Below are positions 1 to 8,737 of a stretch of 17,003 nucleotides of DNA, in pieces. The notes beneath the pieces were generated by a model. It was not told where the DNA came from, did no database searches, and worked only from the letters and a program-made list of their open reading frames with translations. Location of the stretch: positions 1-17,003 of the forward strand of contig CALKKN010000142.1 of assembly GCA_937995275.1 (NCBI GenBank). Reading direction: 5' to 3'. Each line of letters begins with the position of its first letter. Position 1 is the stretch's first letter. The translations under genes and the position numbers were made by a program. The stretch is from an uncultured Lysobacterales bacterium. Lineage in GTDB: Bacteria > Pseudomonadota > Gammaproteobacteria > Xanthomonadales > SZUA-36.

Positions 1-1
1 G

Positions 2-181
2 GGCCAGACCCGCCAGGGACTGAGGACTTACGCCGGGCCGCTGGGCGCCGGGGAGCAGGCGCAGCTGAGCCTGGACATCCGGCTGGCGGCGCCGGCCGAA
101 CTGGACCGGCGGGTCCGCGTACAGGTCACCGCGGCCCGGCCCGCAGAATCGGTCCACCGGTTGGGATCGGCGGCCGGAACC
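2..181 (+). CDS. Possible 3' end of an unidentified protein gene, partial at the window edge
   Basis: The plus-strand frame beginning at base 2 reads like real protein over roughly its first 50 codons. Third positions are almost all G or C, and the translation has the alternating pattern of beta strands, for example AQLSLDIRLAAPAELDRRV followed by VQVTAARPAE. I do not recognise a family. A C-terminal beta domain of a secreted or periplasmic protein would fit, but that is a guess. The oddity is that this frame has no stop before the murA gene, which lies antisense from 182. It stays open to 1570, so the true end is not determined. A shift to frame 1 would give a TGA at 208-210, only a short overlap with the murA 3' end. 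Truncation, a frameshift or plain non-coding sequence are all possible. No transcription terminator is evident between the two convergent genes. Confidence 0.3.
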
Positions 182-1682
<1,501 letters not shown>

Positions 1683-1836
1683 AGACTAATTACCCTGGTT
1701 TCAGTATCGTCGGCGCTCGCGCCGCGCAGGCCGGACATCTTAATGGAACCGGCACGCATACTGAAGGCCATTTAGGTGCCGGCAGCCGGGGGAGTCCCCG
1801 CAGGGAGAGCCCATACCGCATGAACAGGCGCTGCTC
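1683..1836. promoter_or_regulatory. Divergent intergenic region between ibaG-murA and the yrbG operon, with inverted repeats
   Basis: Both flanking operons must start here. Three inverted repeats are visible: CGGCGC-TC-GCGCCG at 1711-1724; CCGGCAC at 1749-1755 with its exact complement GTGCCGG at 1776-1782 (20-nt spacer); and a small hairpin CGGGG-GAGT-CCCCG at 1787-1800 that would lie in the yrbG leader. On the minus strand a weak sigma-70-like pair, TTCAGT and TAAGAT with 17 bp between them, could serve ibaG. I see no convincing promoter hexamers toward yrbG. Operator function of the repeats is inference. Confidence 0.4.
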
Positions 1837-2826
1837 ATGCTGATTTCCATCGCACAGTTGATCGGCGGGTTCATCCTGTTGGTCTGGGGTGCGGACCGCC
1901 TGGTGGCAGGCGGATCGGCACTGGCGAGGAACCTGGGCGTCTCCCCGCTGGTCATCGGCCTGACCATCATCGCTTTCGGTACCTCCGCACCTGAACTGGT
2001 GGTCTCGGGCGTGGCGGCGGTCCGCGGCAACCCGGGGCTGGCGGTCGGCAACGCCATCGGCTCCAACATCGCCAACATCGGGCTGATCCTCGGCCTGACA
2101 GCCCTGGTCAATCCGCTGCGCGTGGAGTCGGAGACCCTGAAGCGCGAGTATCCGGTACTGATGCTGATCATGGTGGGCAGCTTCATCATGGCCGCCGACC
2201 TGCTGTACGGCCGCACCGAGGGCTTCCTGTTGCTGATGGGGCTGGTCGCCCTGGTGATCTGGATGATCCGTTTCGGGCTGCGGCGCGGCTTCGACGACCC
2301 GCTGGCGGTGGAGTTCGAGGCCGAAATCCCGAAGGACATGCCGACGGGCTATGCCGTGTTCTGGCTCCTGGTCGGGCTGGTCGTGCTGCCGCTGAGTTCG
2401 AAGTTCCTGGTGGAGGGAGCCATCTATATTGCCCGCAGCCTCGGGGTGTCGGAAGCCGTCATCGGCCTGACCATCCTGGCCTTCGGCACCAGCCTGCCCG
2501 AACTGGCGGCCGCGCTCACCAGCGCGCTGCGCAATGAAGACGAACTGGCGATCGGCAACGTGATCGGTTCGAACATGTTCAATATCCTGGGTGTCCTGGG
2601 CATAGCCGCCGTCATCACGCCGGTCGACGTCGAGATTCTGATGCTGAAACAGGACTTTCCGGTGATGTTCCTGTTCACGGTGCTGCTGTTCTTCATGGCG
2701 TGGGGTATTGGCGGGCCCGGCCGGATCAGCCGCAGTTCCGGGGTGATGTTGCTCACCCTGTACCTGGCATACCAGGTGCTGGTCTGGGTGACCGCCACCC
2801 CCGTCGCCAGGGGAGCGCCCCTCTGA
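1837..2826 (+). CDS. yrbG: Calcium/sodium antiporter family (CaCA) inner-membrane protein, YrbG-like
   Basis: This is a 329-residue polytopic inner-membrane protein of the Ca2+/cation antiporter superfamily. The diagnostic inverted alpha-repeats are both present: GTSAPELVVS (48-57) with GNAIGSNIANIG (71-82), and GTSLPEL (217-223) with GNVIGSNMFNI (240-250). The acidic residues of the two PEL motifs are the expected ion ligands. Hydrophobic segments fill both halves, joined by a polar loop around residues 148-170. It heads the plus-strand cluster, as yrbG does in E. coli, where its link to the neighbouring KDO and LPS genes is unexplained. The ATG at 1837 was chosen for fit to the family N-terminus. 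The Shine-Dalgarno is weak, and a tiny upstream frame (1820-1843) ends across this start. The transported ion is not determined by sequence. Confidence 0.93.
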   Translation: MLISIAQLIGGFILLVWGADRLVAGGSALARNLGVSPLVIGLTIIAFGTSAPELVVSGVAAVRGNPGLAVGNAIGSNIANIGLILGLTALVNPLRVESETLKREYPVLMLIMVGSFIMAADLLYGRTEGFLLLMGLVALVIWMIRFGLRRGFDDPLAVEFEAEIPKDMPTGYAVFWLLVGLVVLPLSSKFLVEGAIYIARSLGVSEAVIGLTILAFGTSLPELAAALTSALRNEDELAIGNVIGSNMFNILGVLGIAAVITPVDVEILMLKQDFPVMFLFTVLLFFMAWGIGGPGRISRSSGVMLLTLYLAYQVLVWVTATPVARGAPL

Positions 2827-2871
2827 TCCCGGTCTGCTGTATTGCGCGCCGCCCAGGGTTAAACTAACAGG

Positions 2872-3843
2872 ATGAATCCCACCGCCATCCAGTCGCTGGC
2901 CCGCGCCGTAATCGAAACAGAAGCCGAAGCCGTCTCCAGCCTGCTGGACCGGGTCGACGACCATTTCCTGGCCGCCTGCCGCTTCATGCTGGAGTGCGGC
3001 GGCCGTATCGTCGTCATCGGCATGGGCAAGTCCGGGCACGTCGGCAGCAAGATCGCAGCGACCCTGGCCAGCACCGGCACCCCTGCTTTTTTCGTACATC
3101 CCGCCGAGGCCAGCCATGGCGATATCGGAATGATCAAGGCCGACGATGTCGTTCTGGCCTTGTCCAATTCCGGCGAAACCGAGGAAGTCAACCTCATCCT
3201 GCCCGGGCTGAAGCGGCTCGGGGTAAGGATCATCGCGATGACCGGGAACCCGGGTTCGACCCTCGCCCGGCATGCCGACGCCCACATCGACGTCAGCGTG
3301 GAGAAAGAAGCCTGCCCGCTCGGGCTGGCGCCGACGTCCAGCACGACGGCCGCCCTCGTGATGGGTGATGCGCTGGCCGTTTCCCTGCTCGACTCCCGCG
3401 GCTTCACCCGCGAGGATTTCGCCCGCTCGCACCCGGCCGGCCAGCTCGGCCGCCGTCTCCTGCTGCGCATCGAGGACGTGATGCACGGCGGCGACGAGAT
3501 TCCCAGCATTCCGGAGCAAGCCCCGATCAGCCAGGCAATCGTCGAAATGACAGCCAAGCGGCTCGGCATGACGGCAGTCACCGGCGCCGACGGCAAAATC
3601 GTCGGCATCTATACCGACGGCGACCTGCGGCGCACCCTGGATCTGGGTCTCGACCCGCATTCGACGCCGGTCGGGGAGGTCATGACGGTCGGCGGCAAGC
3701 ACATCTCGCCGCGGGCGCTGGCGGTCGAGGCCGCGCACCTGATGCAGAAGCACGCAATCCAGGGCCTGCTGGTCATCGACGGGGCGGGTAACCTGGTCGG
3801 CGCGCTGAACTTCCAGGACCTGCTCAAGGCGGGGGTGATCTGA
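2872..3843 (+). CDS. kdsD: D-arabinose 5-phosphate isomerase KdsD
   Basis: KdsD interconverts ribulose 5-phosphate and arabinose 5-phosphate, the first step toward KDO, the sugar that joins lipid A to the LPS core. The 323-residue protein has an N-terminal SIS domain (about 40-180) and a tandem CBS pair (about 203-320). The four residues important in E. coli KdsD are all conserved with a constant offset of 6: Lys53 in GMGKSGHVG, His82 in ASHGDIGM, Glu105 in SNSGETEE and His187 in SHPAGQLG. A 45-nt gap separates it from yrbG; I see only a weak AACAGG before the ATG. Its TGA is immediately followed by the kdsC ATG, so the two consecutive KDO-pathway enzymes are probably co-translated. Confidence 0.97.
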   Translation: MNPTAIQSLARAVIETEAEAVSSLLDRVDDHFLAACRFMLECGGRIVVIGMGKSGHVGSKIAATLASTGTPAFFVHPAEASHGDIGMIKADDVVLALSNSGETEEVNLILPGLKRLGVRIIAMTGNPGSTLARHADAHIDVSVEKEACPLGLAPTSSTTAALVMGDALAVSLLDSRGFTREDFARSHPAGQLGRRLLLRIEDVMHGGDEIPSIPEQAPISQAIVEMTAKRLGMTAVTGADGKIVGIYTDGDLRRTLDLGLDPHSTPVGEVMTVGGKHISPRALAVEAAHLMQKHAIQGLLVIDGAGNLVGALNFQDLLKAGVI

Positions 3844-4398
3844 ATGGCGGTCATCGACATTTCGGGTTACGACCCCCTGCTGGTCGAGCGCGCCGCCACG
3901 GTCCGGGCGCTGGTCCTGGATGTCGACGGCGTGCTGACCGACGGCCGGCTCTATTTCGATAACCAGGGCAACGAACTGAAAGCGTTCAGCTCGCGGGACG
4001 GTCTGGGGATGAGGGCCGTGCAAAGCCAGGGCACGCTGCTGGCGTTGATCACGGGCCGGCAGTCGGAAATCGTTGCCCGGCGCGCCGCCAACCTGGGCAT
4101 CGAGCACATCTATCAGGGGCGCCACGACAAGCTGGATGCATTCAACGAGTTGCTGGCCGCCACGGGGCTCGAGGAACGCCAGGTCTGCTACGCCGGGGAC
4201 GACTGGATCGACATCCCGGTGCTGGACCGCGCCGGGCTGGCCGTGACGGTGCCGGACGCGGATTCCGTGGTCAAGAGCCACGCGCACTGGGTCACCCCGC
4301 GCACCGGGGGGCAGGGCGCGGTGCGCGACATCTGCGACCTGATCCTAGCGGCGCGCGGCCTCGACCAGGTGGTGCTGGACAGTATCCTGGGCCCATGA
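3844..4398 (+). CDS. kdsC: 3-deoxy-D-manno-octulosonate 8-phosphate phosphatase KdsC
   Basis: KdsC removes phosphate from KDO 8-phosphate to release KDO for activation by KdsB. It is a capless type C0 HAD phosphatase that normally forms tetramers. In this 184-residue protein HAD motif I is LDVDGVLTDG with Asp26 (nucleophile) and Asp28, motif II is LITGR (Thr70), the motif III lysine is Lys96, and motif IV is AGDDWIDIPVL with Asp119/Asp120/Asp123. The C-terminal GGQGAVRDICD signature of KdsC is intact. It begins directly after the kdsD stop and its own TGA overlaps the lptC ATG by 4 nt (ATGA), indicating tight translational coupling through the LPS block. Confidence 0.97.
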   Translation: MAVIDISGYDPLLVERAATVRALVLDVDGVLTDGRLYFDNQGNELKAFSSRDGLGMRAVQSQGTLLALITGRQSEIVARRAANLGIEHIYQGRHDKLDAFNELLAATGLEERQVCYAGDDWIDIPVLDRAGLAVTVPDADSVVKSHAHWVTPRTGGQGAVRDICDLILAARGLDQVVLDSILGP

Positions 4399-4958
4399 TC
4401 CGGCGCGGGACCCGGCGGGGAATCATCTTGCTGGCCATGCTCGCCCTGCTGACCTGGTTGCTCGCCAGGCAGCCCGGCGAACCGGTGACCTCGCCGGTGG
4501 ACAGGCCCGACGTGCGGCTCAATTACGCCCTGTACGATTTCGGCGGGCGCCTGTTGGACGAGGACGGTTCGGTCAACCTGCAGATCACCGCACCCGTGCT
4601 GCGGAGCACCGCCGAGAGCGGCATCGGTACGATCGAATCGCCCGAAATACGTATTCAGGAGGACGAGGACAATTGGTACATTACCGCGGAGTCTGCCATC
4701 ATATCCGCGGACCACGAACACGTCACCCTGGTGGGCGAGGTGTTCCTGTCCAGGCGCAATGAACTCACCGACCAGTTGCTGGAAATTACGACGTCCGACG
4801 TCGTGCTGGCGGTCACTCCGAGGACCGCGGAGACCGAGGCTGAAGTCAGGATTACCCAGCAGGCCGACTGGCTTCACGCCGCCGGCATGAGGCTCGATAT
4901 GATCAACGAGCGTTACGAGTTGCTGAACGAAGTAAGAGCACACTATGAAATTCCCTAG
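4395..4958 (+). CDS. lptC: LPS export ABC transporter periplasmic protein LptC
   Basis: LptC is the bitopic inner-membrane subunit that takes LPS from LptB2FG and passes it to LptA. The 187-residue protein has a basic N-terminus followed by one hydrophobic anchor (about residues 9-24, IILLAMLALLTWLLAR), then a periplasmic domain rich in beta strands typical of the OstA/LptA fold. Sequence conservation in this family is low, so the call rests on length, topology, the beta-jellyroll-like pattern and the kdsC-lptC-lptA-lptB order. It overlaps kdsC by 4 nt and lptA by 14 nt. It lacks a good independent ribosome-binding site and is probably translated by coupling. Confidence 0.93.
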   Translation: MIRRGTRRGIILLAMLALLTWLLARQPGEPVTSPVDRPDVRLNYALYDFGGRLLDEDGSVNLQITAPVLRSTAESGIGTIESPEIRIQEDEDNWYITAESAIISADHEHVTLVGEVFLSRRNELTDQLLEITTSDVVLAVTPRTAETEAEVRITQQADWLHAAGMRLDMINERYELLNEVRAHYEIP

Positions 4959-5496
4959 CCTGCCGTTGCTGGCCAGCCTCCTGTTGGTGGCGACCCAGCC
5001 CGCCGTGGCACTGAAAAGCGACCGGCAACAGCCCCTGGATGTCAAGGCCGACTCCACCGAGGGCTCACTTGGCGACGGCACCGCCACGCTACGCGGCAAT
5101 GTCGAAATCCGCCAGGGCACACTGCTGATCCGGGCCGACATCGCCAGTGTGGACAAGGTGGAGGGAAGGGTCCGCCGGTTCGAGCTCAACGGCAACCCGG
5201 TTCACCTGCAGCAGGAGATCGAGGAGCAGGGACTGGTCTCCGCCGAGGCCCGCAAGGTCGAGTACGAGGTGGCCACCGGAATCGTCACGCTGACCGGTGC
5301 GGCCGACGTCAATCACCCCCAATACCACATCAGCGGAGAGGTGCTGCGTTACGACATGAACATCCAGCACTTCGAAGGCAGCGGCGACGACGATCAGGGG
5401 CGTATACGCATTCGCCTCGATCCGGAAGTGATTCCGGACGATGTCGCGCCGGAATCGCCGCCGGACGCTGAACAGGAAGACGGCAGCGAGGGCTGA
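4945..5496 (+). CDS. lptA: LPS transport periplasmic bridge protein LptA
   Basis: LptA polymerises into the periplasmic bridge that carries LPS from LptC to LptD. The 183-residue precursor begins with a signal peptide ([18 protein letters not shown]), with a likely signal peptidase I site after AVA at residue 22. The mature part shows the OstA-domain pattern: DVKADSTEG, then [17 protein letters not shown], and later [19 protein letters not shown] followed by VLRYDM. The last 25 or so residues are acidic and proline-containing ([14 protein letters not shown]) and probably disordered. The gene overlaps lptC by 14 nt. Its TGA lies 4 nt before the GTG start of lptB. Confidence 0.95.
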   Translation: MKFPSLPLLASLLLVATQPAVALKSDRQQPLDVKADSTEGSLGDGTATLRGNVEIRQGTLLIRADIASVDKVEGRVRRFELNGNPVHLQQEIEEQGLVSAEARKVEYEVATGIVTLTGAADVNHPQYHISGEVLRYDMNIQHFEGSGDDDQGRIRIRLDPEVIPDDVAPESPPDAEQEDGSEG

Positions 5497-5500
5497 GAGG

Positions 5501-6220
5501 GTGTTACGCGCGGTCGAGCTGGAGAAGTCGTTTGGCAAGCGGGTGGTCGTCAGGGACGTCACGATCCGGGTCGAGCCAGGGGAGGTGGTGGGCCTGCTGG
5601 GCCCAAACGGAGCCGGCAAGACCACCTGTTTTTACATGATTGTCGGCCTGGTGGCGGTCGACGGCGGGAAGATCCTGGTCGACGACGTGGACGTAACACA
5701 CGAGCCGGTCAATATCCGCTCCGGGCTCGGGGTGGGCTACCTGCCGCAGGAAGCCTCCATCTTTCGCAAGCTCTCGGTCGAAGACAACATCATGGCCATC
5801 CTGGAAATCCGCCCGGAACTGGATGCGGCCGCGCGCCGTGACATCCAGCAACAATTGCTGGAAGACCTGGGTATCGCGCACATTGCCAAACAAACCGGTG
5901 TCAGCCTCTCCGGCGGCGAGCGGCGGCGCGCCGAGATTGCCCGCGCGCTGGCCACCAGGCCGCGCTTCATGCTGCTGGACGAACCGTTCGCCGGCGTCGA
6001 TCCGATTTCGGTAATCGAGATCCAGAAGATCGTGAGGCAACTCGTGAACATGGGCATCGGGGTGCTCATTACCGATCACAATGTCCGGGAGACCCTGGGC
6101 ATCTGCGATCACGCCTACATCCTCAACGAGGGCTGCGTGCTGGCCGAGGGCGAGCCCGCAACCATCATCGAAAACGACGAGGTCCGAAAGGTGTACCTCG
6201 GTAGTGACTTCAGGCTCTGA
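5501..6220 (+). CDS. lptB: LPS export ABC transporter ATP-binding protein LptB
   Basis: LptB is the cytoplasmic ATPase that powers extraction of LPS by LptF/LptG. Counting from the GTG at 5501 it has 239 residues, matching the family (about 241). Motifs: Walker [10 protein letters not shown] (34-42), Q-loop YLPQEASIF (Gln83), signature LSGGERRR (136-143), Walker [14 protein letters not shown] with Asp160/Glu161, and the switch His193 in ITDHNVRET. The C-terminus VYLGSDFRL is characteristic of LptB. The frame is open upstream to an ATG at 5441, but that start would add a basic 20-residue extension overlapping lptA. The GTG has GAGGG (5488-5492) 8 nt upstream, so I prefer it. lptF and lptG are not in this window, as is usual. 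Confidence 0.96.
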   Translation: MLRAVELEKSFGKRVVVRDVTIRVEPGEVVGLLGPNGAGKTTCFYMIVGLVAVDGGKILVDDVDVTHEPVNIRSGLGVGYLPQEASIFRKLSVEDNIMAILEIRPELDAAARRDIQQQLLEDLGIAHIAKQTGVSLSGGERRRAEIARALATRPRFMLLDEPFAGVDPISVIEIQKIVRQLVNMGIGVLITDHNVRETLGICDHAYILNEGCVLAEGEPATIIENDEVRKVYLGSDFRL

Positions 6221-6227
6221 GGCGCCC

Positions 6228-7664
6228 ATGGCCGAACCGACCCTGCAACTCAGGCTCAGCCAGAAGCTGGCGTTGTCTCCACAACTGCAGCAGGCCATCC
6301 GCCTGCTGCAGCTCAACCGCATCGAGCTGCGCGAATACGTCCAGGAGGTACTTGACGCCAATCCCATACTCGAGCGCACCGAGGATGGCCCGGAGTCGGA
6401 AACTGCCGACTCCCTCTCGGAAGGCGCCGGCACCGACGAGCCGGGCGGCGAGGAGGGCATTGCGGACTGGGAATACGAACCGGGCGGCGCCGAACCGTGG
6501 CCCGAGAGCAGCGGCTTCGAGGGGTATGCGGGCGAGCCTCAGATCGCCGACACCAGCGTCGACTCGCTGCGTGACCACCTGCTCTGGCAGATCAATCTGT
6601 CACACTTCAGCCCAACCGACACCGCCATCGCGCAGGCGATTGTCTATGGCCTGGACGAGGACGGCTATCTGCACGAATCCATCGGCGATATCCGCGCGAG
6701 CCTGGCTCCGGAACTGCTGGTCGAGGAAGACGAGGTCCTGGCGGTCCTGCATCGCGTGCAGCGGCTGGAGCCCGTGGGCGTGGCGACCCGCGACCCGGCC
6801 GAATGCATCCGGGTGCAGTTGGCCGCCCTGCCCTCCGACACCGGCGGCCGCGACCTGGCACTGCGCATCGCCCGGGATTACCTGGACCTCATGGCCCGGC
6901 ATGATCTCGACGAGCTGTCCCGGCAGACCGGCGCAAGCGAGCAGCCCCTGCAGGACGCACTGGAACTGATCCAGTCGCTGGAACCCCGGCCCGGTGCGCG
7001 CTACGACAATCGCCGTGACGAGTACCTTGTGCCGGATGTGTACGTCACGCGGGCGGACGACAGTTGGCGCGTCACGCTGAACCCGGAGAACGACCCCGGC
7101 TTACGGCTGAACCGCTATTACATCGACCTCCTGCGCAAGTCGGGCGGGAAGGATGCGAAGTACCTCCAGGGCAGACTGCAGGAGGCGCGCTGGCTGATGT
7201 CGAGCCTCGAACTGCGCAACCAGACCCTGGTGCGCGTATCCCAGTCGATCGTGGATTTCCAGGAGGCGTTCCTCGAGCAGGGGGAATTCGCCATGAAACC
7301 GCTGGTCCTGAGGGACGTCGCGGACAGCATCGGGGTCCACGAATCCACGGTGTCGCGGGCCACGACCCGGAAGTACATGCTGACGCCCCGCGGAGTGTTC
7401 GAACTGAAATACTTTTTCTCCAGCCACGTACGTACGGTGGAGGGCGGCACGGTCAGCGCGACGGCCGTCAAAGCGCGGCTGCAAACGCTGCTGGACAAGG
7501 AGCCCCGGAACGCCCCGCTGAGCGACCAGGAATTGTCCGACCTGCTGCGCCAGACGGGAATCGTGGTGGCTCGCCGGACGGTGGCCAAGTACCGCGAGGC
7601 GCTCGGTATCGGGTCCTCGAACGATCGCCGCCGCCTGTATCGGCGCCTCACGCCGCAGGCCTGA
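6228..7664 (+). CDS. rpoN: RNA polymerase sigma-54 factor RpoN
   Basis: RpoN directs RNA polymerase to -24/-12 promoters and needs AAA+ activators for open-complex formation. From the ATG at 6228 the product is 478 residues, matching the family. Region I is visible as LRLSQKLALSPQLQQAIRLL (about 8-27), followed by the acidic, variable region II (about 50-105). The core-binding domain comes next, then a helix-turn-helix (DVADSIGVHESTVSRAT). The invariant RpoN box ARRTVAKYRE at 448-457 recognises the -24 element. The frame is open upstream into lptB, but the extra residues are a shadow of lptB and the AEPTLQLRLS start fits other sigma-54 proteins. It begins 7 nt after the lptB stop. Its genes of control cannot be read from this window. 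Confidence 0.97.
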   Translation: MAEPTLQLRLSQKLALSPQLQQAIRLLQLNRIELREYVQEVLDANPILERTEDGPESETADSLSEGAGTDEPGGEEGIADWEYEPGGAEPWPESSGFEGYAGEPQIADTSVDSLRDHLLWQINLSHFSPTDTAIAQAIVYGLDEDGYLHESIGDIRASLAPELLVEEDEVLAVLHRVQRLEPVGVATRDPAECIRVQLAALPSDTGGRDLALRIARDYLDLMARHDLDELSRQTGASEQPLQDALELIQSLEPRPGARYDNRRDEYLVPDVYVTRADDSWRVTLNPENDPGLRLNRYYIDLLRKSGGKDAKYLQGRLQEARWLMSSLELRNQTLVRVSQSIVDFQEAFLEQGEFAMKPLVLRDVADSIGVHESTVSRATTRKYMLTPRGVFELKYFFSSHVRTVEGGTVSATAVKARLQTLLDKEPRNAPLSDQELSDLLRQTGIVVARRTVAKYREALGIGSSNDRRRLYRRLTPQA

Positions 7665-7883
7665 AGAGCGCCTGTTTGACGCGGCTCGGCGTCCTCACTA
7701 TGCAACTCAGGAATTCAGGTATAAGATTAAGTTATGGGTTGTTTGATCCTTTTCGTTCTCAGACTGGGAAAGACACAGACCAAGGGGACGGAGTACCCGA
7801 GCTATCCCCCGCCATTCATGATGAGGCGCCGGTGGACCAGGTGGTTGCCGGTCGGTGGGGCGGTTTTAACACAGGAGACTGAC
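7665..7883 (+). promoter_or_regulatory. 219-nt rpoN-hpf intergenic region with a candidate sigma-70 promoter
   Basis: This is the largest gap within the plus-strand cluster. A TTGACG (7676-7681) and TATGCA (7699-7704) pair with an exact 17-nt spacer is a plausible sigma-70 promoter, good at -35 but only half matching at -10. A short hairpin GACGC-GGCTCG-GCGTC (7678-7693) overlaps it; no T-run follows, so I do not call it a terminator. An unusually AT-rich patch lies at 7711-7735. The hpf frame is open through part of this region (from 7734), but the peptide looks non-coding. A strong AGGAG at 7873-7877 serves the hpf start. Separate hpf expression would make sense for a stress-induced hibernation factor. 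Confidence 0.35.
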
Positions 7884-8207
7884 ATGCAAATAAACATCAC
7901 GGGACATCACATCGAGGTAACTCCAGCGCTGCGCGCGTACGTAACCGAAAAGCTTCAGCGAATTTACCGGCACTTCGACCACGTGATTTCCACCGATGTC
8001 ATTCTCAAAGTCGAAAATCATCACAAGCAGGTCGAGGCCAAGGTCAACACGGCCGGCAAGTCGCTGTTCGCACAGGATTCAGGTACGGACATGTATGCGG
8101 CCATCGACGGGCTGATCGACAAACTCGACAAACAGGTGCGTCGTCACAAGGACCGCGTGCGCGGGCATCACGCGACCGCCGCCAAGCGCGCCGCCTCCCT
8201 CGGCTGA
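7884..8207 (+). CDS. hpf: Short-form ribosome hibernation promoting factor HPF
   Basis: HPF binds the 30S decoding region and, with RMF in gammaproteobacteria, drives 100S ribosome dimer formation in stationary phase. The product from ATG 7884 is 107 residues, the short form with no C-terminal dimerisation domain of the long type. Typical features are the start MQINITGHHIEVTPALRAYV, a beta-alpha-beta-beta-beta-alpha pattern, the VENHHKQVEAKV strand, DMYAAIDGLIDKLDKQ in the second helix and a basic tail (RRHKDRVRGHH) for rRNA contact. The AGGAG at 7873-7877, 6 nt before the ATG, decides the start over an in-frame ATG 50 codons upstream. The position between rpoN and ptsN is the conserved one. 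Confidence 0.95.
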   Translation: MQINITGHHIEVTPALRAYVTEKLQRIYRHFDHVISTDVILKVENHHKQVEAKVNTAGKSLFAQDSGTDMYAAIDGLIDKLDKQVRRHKDRVRGHHATAAKRAASLG

Positions 8208-8254
8208 CCGACCCGTCTGACGGGAGCGTCCTGTTAACAGAGCCTTGCCGGAAC
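8208..8254 (+). other. hpf-ptsN spacer with a small hairpin
   Basis: A perfect 5-bp stem with a 3-nt loop, CCCGT-CTG-ACGGG (8212-8224), lies just after the hpf stop. There is no T-tract, so it is not a convincing intrinsic terminator. It could act as an mRNA end-stabilising or processing element. This is inference from sequence alone. Confidence 0.2.
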
Positions 8255-8710
8255 ATGTTGATTAGCGATCTCCTGAGCCCGGAGCGGATTCGGTGCGACG
8301 TAAGCAGCAGCAGCAAGAAACGGCTGCTCGAGCTGATCAGCGAGGAACTGGCCCGCAACAGCGACGAATTCACCCAGCGGGATATCTTCGAGAGTCTCTG
8401 CGCGCGCGAGCGCCTCGGCAGCACGGGCCTCGGCAAGGGCGTGGCCATACCGCACGGGCGCATCAAGGGCGGCCGGCACGTCGAAGCTTCCTTCATCCGC
8501 CTCAGAAAACCACTGCCTTTCGATGCCATCGACGGCGAACCGGTGGACCTGCTTTTCTGCCTGGCGGTGCCGGAGGACTGTGGAGAAGACCACCTGAAGC
8601 TGCTGGCCCAGGTGGCCGAGTTGTTCAGCGACAGCGAACTGCTCGAGGAGCTGCGCAAGGCCAAGGACGCGGGTACGCTGATGCAACTCCTGTCGGGTAC
8701 GAAGCACTAG
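8255..8710 (+). CDS. ptsN: Nitrogen-regulatory PTS EIIA protein (EIIA-Ntr)
   Basis: PtsN is a cytoplasmic EIIA of the fructose/mannitol type without a transporter. It receives phosphate from HPr-like proteins and regulates potassium uptake, sigma-54-linked and envelope functions in other proteobacteria. The 151-residue protein has the whole EIIA domain. The phosphorylated histidine is His67 in KGVAIPHGRI (His73 in E. coli), and the partner segment PVDLLFCLAVPED follows. The ATG at 8255 fits the family N-terminus LLSPERI, although the Shine-Dalgarno is poor. Its likely phosphate donors, HPr and EI, are encoded 2.3 kb downstream in the same cluster. hprK starts 27 nt after its stop. Confidence 0.95.
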   Translation: MLISDLLSPERIRCDVSSSSKKRLLELISEELARNSDEFTQRDIFESLCARERLGSTGLGKGVAIPHGRIKGGRHVEASFIRLRKPLPFDAIDGEPVDLLFCLAVPEDCGEDHLKLLAQVAELFSDSELLEELRKAKDAGTLMQLLSGTKH

Positions 8711-8737
8711 TGTCCTGTCCGGCTTGCTGCGATACTG

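Noticed and set aside
1745..1770. Sigma-54 (-24/-12) promoter around GGCACG upstream of yrbG
   Set aside because: The GG element is present, but no GC dinucleotide occurs at the required 10-nt spacing.
1690..4287. 865-codon open frame on the minus strand antisense to yrbG, kdsD and kdsC
   Set aside because: It lies opposite three clearly identified genes, its translation is dominated by Gln, His, Asp and Arg as expected for an antisense shadow in GC-rich DNA, and it has no recognisable domain.
5441..5500. N-terminal extension of lptB from ATG 5441
   Set aside because: It would overlap the lptA 3' end by 56 nt and add a basic peptide absent from LptB proteins. The GTG at 5501 with GAGGG upstream gives the family length.
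6081..6227. N-terminal extension of rpoN into lptB
   Set aside because: The extra residues are an out-of-frame reading of lptB. Sigma-54 region I starts correctly from the ATG at 6228.
7678..7693. Hairpin after rpoN as an intrinsic terminator
   Set aside because: The stem is only 5 bp and no T-run follows.
7734..7883. 50-codon N-terminal extension of hpf
   Set aside because: HPF proteins start at the MQINITGHH motif, and a strong AGGAG lies 6 nt before the ATG at 7884.
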